From Dehalobacter sp. DCM (GTDB lineage Bacteria > Bacillota > Desulfitobacteriia > Desulfitobacteriales > Syntrophobotulaceae): a DNA stretch of 64,000 nucleotides. Location of the stretch: contig NZ_CP092282.1 in the NCBI RefSeq assembly GCF_024972775.1, positions 1,605,001-1,669,000 of the forward strand, read 5' to 3'. A model generated the notes under the pieces. The model saw only the letters and a program-made list of their open reading frames with translations, was not told the DNA's origin and did not search any database. Every line of letters starts with the position of its first letter. Positions within the stretch are counted from its first letter, which is position 1. A program made the translations under genes and the position numbers. Of this stretch, positions 1 through 9,235 are shown one piece after another.

Positions 1-15
1 GTAAAAATAGAACAA

Positions 16-48
16 GAAGAACCCGTCATAGCAGCGGGTTCTTTCTTT
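16..48 (+). terminator. Intrinsic terminator at the left edge
   Basis: A 9-bp stem (AAGAACCCG with CGGGTTCTT, 9-nt loop) is followed by a T-rich stretch. It probably ends a gene lying left of the window; the left arm is A-rich, so it could work in both directions. Confidence 0.7.
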
Positions 49-58
49 AAATAACTGG

Positions 59-147
59 CAACCGAGGGAGCAACCGAGGGGACAGGGAGCAACCGAGGGG
101 AGCAACCGAGGGGACAGAAGCAACCGAGGGGACAGGTACCGCGGTTG
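59..147. repeat. Short direct-repeat cluster CAACCGAGGGG
   Basis: Five copies of CAACCGAGGG start near 59, 71, 90, 103 and 121, separated by variants of GACAG or GAG. The block closes with an inverted CGGTTG at 142-147, so the last unit can fold back on itself. The GGGGACAG core resembles the GGGGAC palindromes at 14.06, 30.0 and 42.2 kb, suggesting a REP-like family. No coding capacity is seen. Confidence 0.7.
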
Positions 148-226
148 AAATAGTTGAAAAAGTATGCAAACTTTTTTAACCTAAAATCAGAGTAGTTGTA
201 TTAGTAATCCACAGTATCCCAACAAC

Positions 227-384
227 GTAAGCGCTTAATAGTAACAGAGTGCCTTATATAAAAAAACTCTAAAGGAGGAGTAGTGATGGATATCAGGGAA
301 GTCGCACAGCAATACCGATTGAATCAATGGATCCAGCGAATCCGTGAATGCCGCAGAAGCGGGCAGAAAATTGCTGACTGGTGA
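227..384 (+). mobile_element. IS66-family insertion sequence remnant (5' end)
   Basis: A start codon at 286 with a strong AAAGGAGG ribosome site opens a 32-codon frame (286-384) beginning MDIREVAQQYRLNQWIQ. This looks like the N-terminus of the small accessory protein (TnpA/orfA-like) of IS66 elements. It stops after the SGQKIADW segment, where a full protein would continue for about 70 more residues. The upstream GTAAGCGCTTA near 227 may be the element's terminal inverted repeat. No other IS66 gene follows, so this is a deletion remnant. Family assignment is from motif memory; the exact left end is inferred. Confidence 0.6.
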
Positions 385-386
385 TC

Positions 387-704
387 ACTGATGCGGTATA
401 CAATCCGAAATAGCCAATCCTGAAAAGCCCAATCAATAAAGCTGCGATTGTCGAAGCTGAAATTGAACAATAGATACCCATAATTATGATAGGGATGCAG
501 CGAAAATCGACAATTACGCTCGGTGTGACCCTTAAGCTGTAAACCATAAGCAGGCATCCAAGTATCCCGGTTAGTATACTGATAATCAGCATGGTCTTAG
601 TATTGAATTCTAATATTCTATCTCTGACGATCAAGTTTCCTAAGGTCACGGAAGCGATAATGAGCACGGAGATTGACGGAAAGACCACTCAGAATGCTAA
701 GCAC
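387..704 (-). pseudogene. 5TMR_LYT-type membrane sensor fragment
   Basis: The minus strand encodes about 100 residues with four hydrophobic helices and the signature VDFRCIPIIIMGIY...GLFRIGYFG, typical of the 5TM-LYT receptor domain that precedes signalling domains such as GGDEF or histidine kinase modules. A good GGAGG site precedes a GTG at 704, but that frame must shift by one base near 690 to enter the conserved reading frame. The 3' end runs into the IS66 remnant without any output domain. Both features indicate a broken gene. The right edge of the lesion is uncertain. Confidence 0.5.
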
Positions 705-754
705 GAATAAACCTCCATAAAGTAAATTCAGTTAGCATCGAGATACGTTTCATT

Positions 755-2311
755 TTATGTATCAATTCTCGATGAAAGATCAAACATAGATTTTCTTAGA
801 TCCAGGATATAACTGGTCATTTTTTTTATAGTTTCCGTCTTGTCAGGAGTTCGATTACTATTATCTCCCGTCATATGTTTTAAAAAGTCCCAAAATGCCG
901 CTGTCATATTATTTTCATTCATGGCAAGGATGATAGATGGGGTAGACGTTTTGGCAACGATGGTACCAACGTCCTCCTTGGAGTAAACAGTATACCTGTC
1001 TTCTGTTATCTCTGAAGTCAGATAAATATGAAAATTACTGTAGGTTTTCAATAGATCTACGAGACGTTCAAGATGAAGCACGTATTCTTGCGGAGTATAG
1101 TATGCTGAACCACCGCTCAGCATATCCGAAGAGGCAACCTTCACTTTCGATGCCAATACCGTAGTTACATCAGGAAGACAGATAATTTCTGAAAATATAT
1201 TAGTTTTCAAAAGTGCCTCAAACAGAATAACTCTGCTCTTCTGGTAATTAATCAGATTCTCGCCGTTTTTTCCTAATCGGGAGATAATACTGGATGTTAC
1301 TGCCTCAGGCATAGTCAACAACGAGAGTGATTCCGTCTTAATAAGGGAATCGCTTTTTTCCTTTTCAAATTCAAGAAGGGTATGAAAATATGTAGCCTCA
1401 TCTTTTGATGTAAAAATCATCATCAGCGGTTTACATAGAATAAGATATTGTTTGTATTCTTCTTCATAGGCTTTAATCGCTTTTTTATCTTTAAAAAAGA
1501 GATTAGCAGCCTGATTAAGCATATGACCGACTGAGCGTGATATGACAGCGGAGACATTTGGGGCAATGAATAAGGTTTGTTTAAAGATCCCATCCCTCTT
1601 TTTGGGATAAAAGTAAGGTTCGATTGCGCCTGTCATATAAAGAGGCATCCATTGGTTGATGGCATTCAGCATCTCATCCAAGTTCCGGCTGACGGTATGA
1701 ATAATCTTTATCCGGTTACCTTTCATGAGAATCTGGAACATTAATGAGGCCCATTTCATCGCAAATTCCCGGTCAGCTGTCATCCAATCAGTAGGCTCAT
1801 CACTGAACAAAAGCAGGGTATTCGGAGTGCCTTGAGTAAGTACATCTGTGAGAAAATGAATAACGGCCTGTTTTTTGCCCTCTACACCGTAAAAAATGGA
1901 TACAGCCGGAACATTCTTCTTAGGAATTTTCTCAGAAACATAAAAAAGCGGTACCGACTGCCTGGAAGTGTAATTAGAAAACCCTGATAGAAAATTTCCT
2001 ACTGTAGATACTTCATTTTTTACCTCTCCAGACAACCATCGAGAGATCAATGCAGAAAGCTCGCTTGCCTCAGAATTAAACGGGTTGGCATCAAGTGCGT
2101 CACATATAGCTTTTCGCTGGTAATCCTCTTTGCAATGGCTGGCAAAATAGGTGGCCATTGCATTGATAGAGGTGATATCTTTCAAAGCGCCTCTTTGTCC
2201 TTTACGCAGTCTGCTGATATGCGAAGCGTCAATTCTTGTATAAATTGATAGAGCGCTGTTGGTAGTCTTAGTAATATTCATTAAAAAATCTAGCTTTTCG
2301 TTGAATTGCAT
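755..2311 (-). CDS. Atypical HTH-type regulator, 518 aa, function unknown
   Basis: The N-terminal 60 residues (MQFNEKLDFLMNIT...SALSIYTRIDASHISRLRKGQR) read like a Cro/XRE-type helix-turn-helix, with ASHISRLRKG as the recognition helix. The remaining 450 residues have no motif I recognise, no membrane segment and no signal peptide; they could sense a ligand or partner. The start at 2311 is chosen because GAGGTG lies 5 nt upstream; an ATG at 2329 has no ribosome site. It is divergent from the giant surface protein at 2513, with a 14-bp palindrome between them, which suggests autoregulation and control of the surface gene (inference). Confidence 0.6.
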   Translation of the reverse strand: MQFNEKLDFLMNITKTTNSALSIYTRIDASHISRLRKGQRGALKDITSINAMATYFASHCKEDYQRKAICDALDANPFNSEASELSALISRWLSGEVKNEVSTVGNFLSGFSNYTSRQSVPLFYVSEKIPKKNVPAVSIFYGVEGKKQAVIHFLTDVLTQGTPNTLLLFSDEPTDWMTADREFAMKWASLMFQILMKGNRIKIIHTVSRNLDEMLNAINQWMPLYMTGAIEPYFYPKKRDGIFKQTLFIAPNVSAVISRSVGHMLNQAANLFFKDKKAIKAYEEEYKQYLILCKPLMMIFTSKDEATYFHTLLEFEKEKSDSLIKTESLSLLTMPEAVTSSIISRLGKNGENLINYQKSRVILFEALLKTNIFSEIICLPDVTTVLASKVKVASSDMLSGGSAYYTPQEYVLHLERLVDLLKTYSNFHIYLTSEITEDRYTVYSKEDVGTIVAKTSTPSIILAMNENNMTAAFWDFLKHMTGDNSNRTPDKTETIKKMTSYILDLRKSMFDLSSRIDT

Positions 2312-2370
2312 ATTACGCACCTCATGCATATTACTTTGTGTAAATTATAGCAATTGTATTTATAGAAAAT

Positions 2371-2415
2371 CAATTATCTTGACAAGAATCCTGTCAAGAT
2401 AATTGACATTGTCAA
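2371..2415. promoter_or_regulatory. Candidate operator: 14-bp perfect inverted repeat
   Basis: CAATTATCTTGACA (2371-2384) and TGTCAAGATAATTG (2392-2405) form a perfect inverted repeat with a 7-bp spacer. A second, overlapping palindrome TTGAC-ATT-GTCAA (2403-2415) reuses the TTGAC/GTCAA half-site. The repeat sits between the divergent HTH regulator and surface-protein genes and has no T-run, so a protein-binding site is likelier than a terminator. TTGACA also resembles a -35 box. Binding by the neighbouring regulator is inferred. Confidence 0.6.
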
Positions 2416-2512
2416 TAATACACAGATGATTTTATGCACAATTCAGAAATGATAAACTGGTTTATAGTGAGGTGAATAACGTGCAAATGTGAATTTGAGG
2501 GAGGAAAAAGGA

Positions 2513-5500
2513 ATGCGTAAAAAATTCTTATCCTGCGTATTGGCCTTATCATTGATATTGTCAATGATTGTGGCAATACAGATACCGGTATCGGCTACTC
2601 AGCAGCCGGCTGCGGTATTTACAGACGGAGATCTGGATCAGGTTTACTTTGCCGGAGATACACTTTCCTTTAATCTGACGGGTATCCCGGTCGGTGTTTC
2701 GCCAGCTGGAATTCCTGCTGGAACAACGCTAAGAGTTTGTTTAGGTGTGGCAGACCTTTCAGGTTTTTCTGATTTTACCGTTTTCTCTGATACACTGTCA
2801 AACGGCATGGGGGATGGTACCGGGTTTTATGTGGAACGGACACTTCAGGCAGACGGAACTCTTGATTCACCGGTCACAGGCACATTGGGAAATAGCCTGA
2901 CGGTGGGAATCGTCGCTGTTAAGCTTTATGTTTATAACGGTTCATCCTGGCAAAATGTTTTACAGGGGCAAACGCCTGATTATATCGTGTTGACTGAAGG
3001 TACAAAAAATGCCATGGTTGGAATGGATGGTGTCATGATAATGCCGGACGGCGTGACGAGTGACCCAGTTATTGGCAGCAGTGCACAGGATACCGAGGAT
3101 CTCAGAGATATGGATATATCCTTCAGTAAGACCATAGCCGATGGAATAACCGGAACCATAGCTTTTACCGGTTTAAATCTAATGGTTAACAGTTCAGATA
3201 TTGCGGGACTGGACGATGGATTGATCATGGAGCAGGTGGCCATTCCGACCGATGGTGCAACAGAGCAGTATACGATGGGGGTTGATGTAACGCCTTCAGC
3301 ACTTGCCTTTCTTGAGAGCTTAGGTGCGGTCGTATCAATCTCATCATTATCATTTGACGGACTGACAACAGATGACTTCTCTGCTGTAGCGGCAGATGTT
3401 GCCGGCGGTACGGTCAGCAACCTGGCTTTCAATGATGATACTAACACCGTATCATTTACTGTTAACCATTTTAGTAATTATACTTTATCGATGACCGATT
3501 CTAGTGAAGAAACGGACATTTTCTATGATGATTTCGAAAGTTATGCTGAAAATACTTTCCCTTTATCTTTTACACAGCAATATAACGGCACAGGAGATGC
3601 TAATCAAACGGTCATCACTGCCCAGGTATTTGATGGTTCAACAGGAAAAGTTTTTCAACTAGAAGGCGCACCTTCGTGGTCTTCAGAACAATTCGTAACT
3701 TTGCCTGTTTCTCTGCCGGACAATCTTATCTTAGACGCTTATATTAAACCAGTGACAAGTTCCCGCAATGCTGAGCTTGCTCTTCGTAACCTAGGTGTAG
3801 GGCCATGGGGAACAAGAATATCTAGTATCTGGTTTGAAGGTGACGGCACAATTGTTGCGGTACAAAACGGCAATGATGCAGACCGACTATACATTGAGAA
3901 TTATACAGTCGGAAACTGGTATCGCGTCACTTTAGACAATGACATGGTTTCTAAAACTTATGATGTATATATCAATGGGGTTGTAAAGGCGTCTGATATA
4001 CCGATGAACCCTTCGGTGGCACCGACAACATTGAGTCTGATTGCTCATAATGTTTCAACCAGCAGGGCTTATTTTGACAACGTTGGACTATATGCTCAAC
4101 TGCCTGATTTTAATAATTATGTTTGTGAGATAACCGATACAACAACAAAGTACACGACCCTGACTGATGCGCTGGCCGAAGTGACGGATGGGCAAACCAT
4201 AAAGTTGCTTGCCGATATCGATTATACTGATGGTTTAGTCTTAGAAAACAAGCATCTTATCTTTAATTTGAACGGCTATACCCTTAATGTTTCAAGCACT
4301 GACGATTGGGGTCAAGGCATTGAAGTGCATGATGGAAGCATACTCGAAATCGACGATTCTCTTGGCGGAGAACTCAACGCCATTGGCAGCAATAATCCGG
4401 AAAAATATGGTTCCGGTCTCCGCTTGGACGGAAACAGCACAGCTACGGTAACAAATGTTATATCTTATGGTTACGCTAACGGTGCCGATTGCACTGAAGG
4501 GACACTCACTATCAAAGGAGATGTCCATAGCGGAAATAACGGAGTATTTGCCCAGGCAGGTGGCCAGGTTATTGTTAAAGGTACAATTTACTCCGGTGGA
4601 CAGGGAGCGATATCGTCGCTTGAGGATACCAGTATAATAATCGATGGCGATGTCATTTCTTCAGGAAGCGGTATTACCTGCGGTGCCGGAACATTGCTGG
4701 TAAAAGGTGATATCCAGTGCACCTATAATGGCGTCAGTGTTGCCTTTGGGGGCAGTGCCGAAGTCTATGGCGACGTCACGGTAGGAGGTGCATTTGGTAA
4801 TTATGCTGTTAATGTTACTGCCGGAACGGCAACGATCAATGGCACTCTCACTGCGCCCAAGTATATCAGCCTTGCCGACACCGATTTTCTGGAAGGCAGT
4901 CATACAGGAGTTGGCAGCGGCTATTACGTTTATACCAAAGACAGCAGCACGGCAAAAGTAAAAATCAAGAACTGCCTGATTCCAGGTTGCTTTACTTCAG
5001 TAGATGACGGCGGATTCAATGAATATACCGAAATTGACGGTGAGATTTATTATCATGTCAGTACGGCTAAACAATTGGCTCATGTTAACGACCACTTGAG
5101 TTATAACTTCATCCAAACAGCGGATATAGATCTGACAGGCATTGACTGGACACCTATCGGGCTTACTTATGATACTCCTTTCACAGGGGTTTATAATGGA
5201 AATGGACATTCTATTACCAACCTAAATGTCAACCAGTTTGCATTTACGACGAATAAGTCAGGAGGACTGTTCGGCGCACTTGTCGGCGATGCAGCTATTA
5301 AGAACCTCGATGTATCAGGCAACGTCATCTATCAAGTTAACTGGTATGCAACAAGTTCGATGACAGGCGGCATTGCTGCTTCAATGTTCAGTTCAGGCGG
5401 CAGCAGGCCTGTAATAGATAATTGTTCCTTTACCGGCAACGTTACGGCTATTGCACAAGTTACGATTCTGAATAATGGGATTTCATCGTTTGCAGGTGGT

Positions 5501-7021
5501 ATTGTCGGTTATGCGCGTGATGGAGTCATCAAAAATTCCAGCTATAAAGGCGGTAATATCCTAGCCACGACAATTCCAAGTTCGGGTAGCACAACAAGGG
5601 CTTGTGCAGGAGGCATAGCTGGGAATTTAAGCGAAAATGCCTCCATTATTAACTGCTATAGCACTGAAGGCAGTGATATCTCTGCAACAGGCAGCAGCAA
5701 CAACCGTGCAGGCGGTATTGCGGGACAAACACAATACAGTTCCAACATATCTGTTTGTTATAATGCTGGAAGCGTTGATGCAACACCGGCAGCGGGCGGG
5801 ACTGCTGAAATCGGCGGTATCTCAGGTCAAACCGAAGGCGCAAGCACGATTTCGGATTCCTATTGGCTTGATACCTGCGGTGCAGGGGCTCAAGCAGGCA
5901 GCGACAATTCTACAGCGACGACCGGAAAAATGATTGATGCCGCAATGAAAGCAACAGGTTTCCGAGATACATTAAATAGTGCTTTAAATGCAGTCTCTGA
6001 TCAAACGCTTTATACATGGCTGCAAGCTTCCGGCAATTATCCGGAATTGTCTGCTGTATTTTGGAAACAACCGACTTCACCCAATATCTTTCCTGAGTCA
6101 AGGGTTAATGTAGTTACCCAGAGGCTAAGCGGTTCGGACCGTTTTGCTACCTCAGTATCCATTGCCGAAAGCCTCTATAGCGGCCCTATTAATCATTGTA
6201 TTCTGGCCACCGGATTCAATTTCCCCGACGCCTTATCAGGAAGCTCCCTGGCCAACCTGCTGGATGCGCCGATTCTACTGGGAGGCAATTCAGCGCAGGA
6301 CAGTCAGGAAGTACTCAACTATATTAGGACACATCTGACCGAAAACGGTACGCTCTATATTTTGGGCGGACAGGGCGCAGTATCCGAAAAACTTCTCGCT
6401 GCCCTGAGGGAGATGGGGGTAAAGAATATCCAAAGGATCTCCGGCCAGGATCGATATCTGACCAATCTGGAAATACTCAAGAAACTCAATGTTGCGAAGG
6501 GGACTCCTGTATTTATTACTACCGGAGAAAATTTCCCGGATGCTTTGAGCATCAGCTCCATTGCAGCCTCGCTCGGCTATCCTGTTCTGCTCAGCGGCAA
6601 GGATTCTCTTAATCAGGCCTCCCTTGATTATTTAAAAAACCTTGCGCCGGGTAAAATCTATTTCATAGGCGGCAGCGGCGCAGTCTCCGAAGCCTTGGCT
6701 CAGAAGCTTCAGCAGCTAACGGGCTTGTCTTCTGGCTCAGCGATTCGGATCCAAGGTCAGAACCGTTATCTGACAGCGCTGAATATTGCCAAATACTTTA
6801 ACCTTGATACAAAAAAGGTATTGCTGGCAACCGGAACGGACTTCCCGGATGCGCTTTCCGGCACGACCTTGGCTGCTCATTATAACTCTCCGGTACTTCT
6901 CGTAGGAGGAGAAATGCAGCTGATTGAGGAATATTTGGACTCTCAAGCGTATACGGATGCAATCATCTGTGGTGGTACGGGCGCGATTCCACAATCTATT
7001 ATTGAGGATTTATTTAAGTAA
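2513..7021 (+). CDS. Giant secreted surface protein with three CWB2 repeats
   Basis: A 1502-aa protein. The start at 2513 has GGGAGGAAAAAGG just upstream. Residues 1-30 are a Sec signal peptide (MRKKF, hydrophobic core, VSA cleavage). About 30-330 is unassigned; about 330-530 looks like a concanavalin/LamG-type domain (DDFESYAEN, later VYINGV). About 530-870 is a beta-helix-like region with repeated GD-V-GG-type strands. About 870-1130 carries GLUG-like motifs (GGLFG, GGIAG, GGISG). About 1200-1502 holds three cell-wall-binding-repeat-2 modules, each with an RxxGxxR-[FY]-xT start (RLSGSDRFAT, RISGQDRYLT, RIQGQNRYLT). CWB2 modules hold proteins non-covalently to Gram-positive walls, so this is probably a surface adhesin or S-layer-associated protein. 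No substrate can be named. Confidence 0.85.
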   Translation: MRKKFLSCVLALSLILSMIVAIQIPVSATQQPAAVFTDGDLDQVYFAGDTLSFNLTGIPVGVSPAGIPAGTTLRVCLGVADLSGFSDFTVFSDTLSNGMGDGTGFYVERTLQADGTLDSPVTGTLGNSLTVGIVAVKLYVYNGSSWQNVLQGQTPDYIVLTEGTKNAMVGMDGVMIMPDGVTSDPVIGSSAQDTEDLRDMDISFSKTIADGITGTIAFTGLNLMVNSSDIAGLDDGLIMEQVAIPTDGATEQYTMGVDVTPSALAFLESLGAVVSISSLSFDGLTTDDFSAVAADVAGGTVSNLAFNDDTNTVSFTVNHFSNYTLSMTDSSEETDIFYDDFESYAENTFPLSFTQQYNGTGDANQTVITAQVFDGSTGKVFQLEGAPSWSSEQFVTLPVSLPDNLILDAYIKPVTSSRNAELALRNLGVGPWGTRISSIWFEGDGTIVAVQNGNDADRLYIENYTVGNWYRVTLDNDMVSKTYDVYINGVVKASDIPMNPSVAPTTLSLIAHNVSTSRAYFDNVGLYAQLPDFNNYVCEITDTTTKYTTLTDALAEVTDGQTIKLLADIDYTDGLVLENKHLIFNLNGYTLNVSSTDDWGQGIEVHDGSILEIDDSLGGELNAIGSNNPEKYGSGLRLDGNSTATVTNVISYGYANGADCTEGTLTIKGDVHSGNNGVFAQAGGQVIVKGTIYSGGQGAISSLEDTSIIIDGDVISSGSGITCGAGTLLVKGDIQCTYNGVSVAFGGSAEVYGDVTVGGAFGNYAVNVTAGTATINGTLTAPKYISLADTDFLEGSHTGVGSGYYVYTKDSSTAKVKIKNCLIPGCFTSVDDGGFNEYTEIDGEIYYHVSTAKQLAHVNDHLSYNFIQTADIDLTGIDWTPIGLTYDTPFTGVYNGNGHSITNLNVNQFAFTTNKSGGLFGALVGDAAIKNLDVSGNVIYQVNWYATSSMTGGIAASMFSSGGSRPVIDNCSFTGNVTAIAQVTILNNGISSFAGGIVGYARDGVIKNSSYKGGNILATTIPSSGSTTRACAGGIAGNLSENASIINCYSTEGSDISATGSSNNRAGGIAGQTQYSSNISVCYNAGSVDATPAAGGTAEIGGISGQTEGASTISDSYWLDTCGAGAQAGSDNSTATTGKMIDAAMKATGFRDTLNSALNAVSDQTLYTWLQASGNYPELSAVFWKQPTSPNIFPESRVNVVTQRLSGSDRFATSVSIAESLYSGPINHCILATGFNFPDALSGSSLANLLDAPILLGGNSAQDSQEVLNYIRTHLTENGTLYILGGQGAVSEKLLAALREMGVKNIQRISGQDRYLTNLEILKKLNVAKGTPVFITTGENFPDALSISSIAASLGYPVLLSGKDSLNQASLDYLKNLAPGKIYFIGGSGAVSEALAQKLQQLTGLSSGSAIRIQGQNRYLTALNIAKYFNLDTKKVLLATGTDFPDALSGTTLAAHYNSPVLLVGGEMQLIEEYLDSQAYTDAIICGGTGAIPQSIIEDLFK

Positions 7022-7132
7022 AAAAATAAGTAAATAGCCATAAAACACTGTAATTGCTGGTCACATCTTCGAGATACTTCGATGATGCCCTGCCAATGAT
7101 ATTCGTGGAATCCCAAAATTCAAGCTGTCTGC

Positions 7133-7180
7133 AAATAGAGCAAAGATTTCAGTTTACACTGTTCTTTGCTCTATTTCTAT
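7133..7180. terminator. Bidirectional terminator between convergent CWB2 genes
   Basis: A perfect 14-bp stem (AAATAGAGCAAAGA, 7133-7146, with its complement at 7163-7176) has a 16-nt loop and A/T-rich flanks. It lies between two convergent genes and can serve both. Confidence 0.75.
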
Positions 7181-7247
7181 ACACCTGCTTATTTGACGGT
7201 TACGTTAAAATGTTACAAATTGTTTTTAGAGTAGAGTAGAGTAGATT

Positions 7248-8834
7248 TTATCTCCCCAGATAGGAAAAGTGCATATAATCATTTGACGAGTGCCAGGCGT
7301 TTCCGCCCCAGGTAAAGCCGTATTTATTGAAAGCGTTTACAACGTCGCCGTTTAATGGAATTGAGTATGGACTTATTCCCGGTTTCCAGAAAGATCCAGC
7401 CTTGATAACGCCGGTGTTGGTAATCATATAATTCTCATTCGGGTTGATATCAACGGCCAGTCCCCAGCGGTGCTCCGAGGTCGGTTCCGGGCGCCAGGCA
7501 TATCCCTGAACGCTATAAATTGGAAATTTTTCCGGGCCTTCATAGATTTCTTTGAATACTGACTGAATCCGGTCGGCAATAGCCTTATTGACGGTCAATG
7601 TGCGTTTTCCTGAGTACTTTTCACCGCTTGCTTTCAATAGCCAGACATCGACAGAAATCGTCGTCATATGCTGAACGGACTCAGTGGCACTTGGATAGAC
7701 CGGATTGCTTAGAGAACCAAAGACCAGGATGTATTTTTCTTCTGTATATCCCAGATCAAGCAGCGGATCGGAAGATTCCTCGGGATAAAAGTCTGAGGTG
7801 TTGTCCCATTCACGGGAATGTTTCATGCTGCGACGATTATTCGAATAACGATATCCATTTTCAGAGATTAGTTTATCAATGGTGGAATTGCTTATTGCGG
7901 ACTCGCCGCCCAGAATGCAGAGCGTTTTCCCCGAGGTGTTGGAATCAAAATACGAGCGGGTCGAAGCGGATAGGGTTGAACTGACAAGAACAATCGGCGA
8001 GTTCGTCTTTGCGGCATAGGCTGATCCGGACAAAGCGTCTGCGTAGTCCTCACCGGTCGCGATCATGACGTTAGGTCCAGGTACGTCACAGCCGAAGCGG
8101 TTGATGACGGCAATGTTTCGATCATATTTATTTACCCCGGTGATCCGTTCCGGATTTGGGAACATTTGAGCGACATTATCGCTGATAATATCGGTATCAC
8201 CGATCACATACGTATTGGTAATCGGATGAGATTGGATATATGCTTCTGCTTCCGGTGAGATACGGTCTTTTGAGACTAAAATTATCGGTACGTTTTTGCA
8301 GGCGGCGATGGAAGATACCGAAAGGGCATCCGTAAAGCCATCGCCTGATGTGATAAAAATTTCTGACGTATTAACGGATTGACTGGCTACGACAACGGAG
8401 GTCGCATACCTGTCAGGGCCAGCCCAACGGGTTACAGTTATTCCCATCTTCTGTAATTCCAACTGAAGCGTATTCGATAAGACAGCAGTCCCGCCGATAA
8501 GAATCACACATTTCACTTGAAGATCAGTTAAGGTTTGTTTGGTCGCTGACGGCAGGGATTTTTTTGTTGCGAGCAAGATCGGTGCATTGAACTGTTTAGC
8601 TGTTACAGCAGAAACCAAAGCATCCGGGTAATTATCGCCACTGACAATAATTGCATAATCCGATTGTGTCCAGCCGGTATGGGCGATCGCGGCAGCGGTT
8701 GCATAGCGATCTTGCCCGGAGACACGGATGGTGGTCTCTTCCGTGTTGCCCAAAGCAGGTATCTGTGATGAAAGGACTAGGATCAGGGAAGCTGTTATAC
8801 AAAGAAAGATTCTTAAGCCGCGCGGCATCAACAT
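7248..8834 (-). CDS. CWB2 surface protein with C-terminal M15/VanY-like peptidase domain
   Basis: A 528-aa secreted protein. Start at 8834 is chosen for the GGAAG site just upstream. Residues 1-30 are a signal peptide; about 35-325 hold three CWB2 repeats (RVSGQDRYAT, RWAGPDRYAT, RITGVNKYDRN). About 390-528 is a peptidase M15_4-type domain: SEHRWGLAVDIN supplies the HxxxxxxD zinc ligands, and WHSSNDYMHFSY supplies the second His region. Such domains cut peptidoglycan stem peptides as D-Ala-D-Ala or L,D-type peptidases; which bond is cut here cannot be told. Its mRNA leader carries a c-di-GMP-I riboswitch and a terminator, so expression of this wall-acting protein should follow the second messenger. 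Confidence 0.85.
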   Translation of the reverse strand: MLMPRGLRIFLCITASLILVLSSQIPALGNTEETTIRVSGQDRYATAAAIAHTGWTQSDYAIIVSGDNYPDALVSAVTAKQFNAPILLATKKSLPSATKQTLTDLQVKCVILIGGTAVLSNTLQLELQKMGITVTRWAGPDRYATSVVVASQSVNTSEIFITSGDGFTDALSVSSIAACKNVPIILVSKDRISPEAEAYIQSHPITNTYVIGDTDIISDNVAQMFPNPERITGVNKYDRNIAVINRFGCDVPGPNVMIATGEDYADALSGSAYAAKTNSPIVLVSSTLSASTRSYFDSNTSGKTLCILGGESAISNSTIDKLISENGYRYSNNRRSMKHSREWDNTSDFYPEESSDPLLDLGYTEEKYILVFGSLSNPVYPSATESVQHMTTISVDVWLLKASGEKYSGKRTLTVNKAIADRIQSVFKEIYEGPEKFPIYSVQGYAWRPEPTSEHRWGLAVDINPNENYMITNTGVIKAGSFWKPGISPYSIPLNGDVVNAFNKYGFTWGGNAWHSSNDYMHFSYLGR

Positions 8835-8862
8835 TTCACTTCCATTTCTTAAAAGAATAAAA

Positions 8863-8901
8863 CAAAAAAACAAGCGATCAATGAATCATAGATGCTTGTT
8901 T
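8863..8901 (-). terminator. Terminator in the riboswitch expression platform
   Basis: On the minus strand AAACAAGC (8901-8894) pairs with GCTTGTTT (8875-8868), followed by a run of T. It lies between the c-di-GMP-I aptamer and the gene start at 8834, so it is the likely on/off element of the riboswitch. Whether ligand favours or prevents it cannot be settled by eye. Confidence 0.75.
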
Positions 8902-8906
8902 AATGC

Positions 8907-9000
8907 TCTCTATGGTTCGGCAGTCTGGCAATCCTGGCATAAATGCTTTAGACCCATGACTTTGCGGCCCAGCCTTTCAGCTGGTGTGCTCTTGTCGTCA
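8907..9000 (-). promoter_or_regulatory. c-di-GMP-I (GEMM-I) riboswitch aptamer
   Basis: The minus strand shows the class I c-di-GMP landmarks in order: GCACACCAGCT, a GAAA tetraloop closed by CCAGCT/GGCTGG, then GCCGCAAAGTCATGGGTCTAAA, the usual (G/A)CGCAAAGCC...CCTAAA core in slightly altered form, then a second hairpin around TGCCAGG...CCAGACTGCCGA. It lies between a strong promoter (9040-9068) and a terminator (8863-8901), upstream of the CWB2-peptidase gene. The family is known to bind c-di-GMP; the regulatory direction here is unknown. Confidence 0.88.
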
Positions 9001-9039
9001 TAAATATATATTCATTTCGAAACATTTATTGTTGAAATA

Positions 9040-9068
9040 ATTCTATTGAATTTTCCGACGATTGTCAA
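9040..9068 (-). promoter_or_regulatory. Sigma-A promoter of the riboswitch transcript
   Basis: On the minus strand TTGACA (9068-9063), a 17-bp spacer and TAGAAT (9045-9040) give a near-consensus vegetative promoter. Transcription would start near 9033, about 30 nt before the aptamer. The rest of the gap to the gene at 9236 shows no further feature that I can support. Confidence 0.75.
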
Positions 9069-9235
9069 TCCATTTGCGGCATCGTTCGCCTGCATATGTC
9101 AATGACAAATGCTCGCGGATACAAGTTTACATGAAGGAATTAAATGTTTTTTAGAGAAAAATATTCGAATTTGATGGTTGTGGCTCAAAATGACGTAGGG
9201 TTTATTGATGATTAGTTACGAATGGAGGAGAGAAT

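Noticed and set aside
59-147. Short direct repeats as a CRISPR array
   Set aside because: The units are 10-14 bp with spacers of 1-9 bp, far too short, and no cas gene is near.
2980-3447. Minus-strand ORF of 155 codons inside the giant surface protein
   Set aside because: It lies wholly antisense to a clearly coding gene, has no ribosome site and has shadow-like composition. Similar antisense frames throughout the window were left out.
7054-7239. Plus-strand ORF between the convergent CWB2 genes
   Set aside because: It runs through the perfect terminator stem and lacks a ribosome site.
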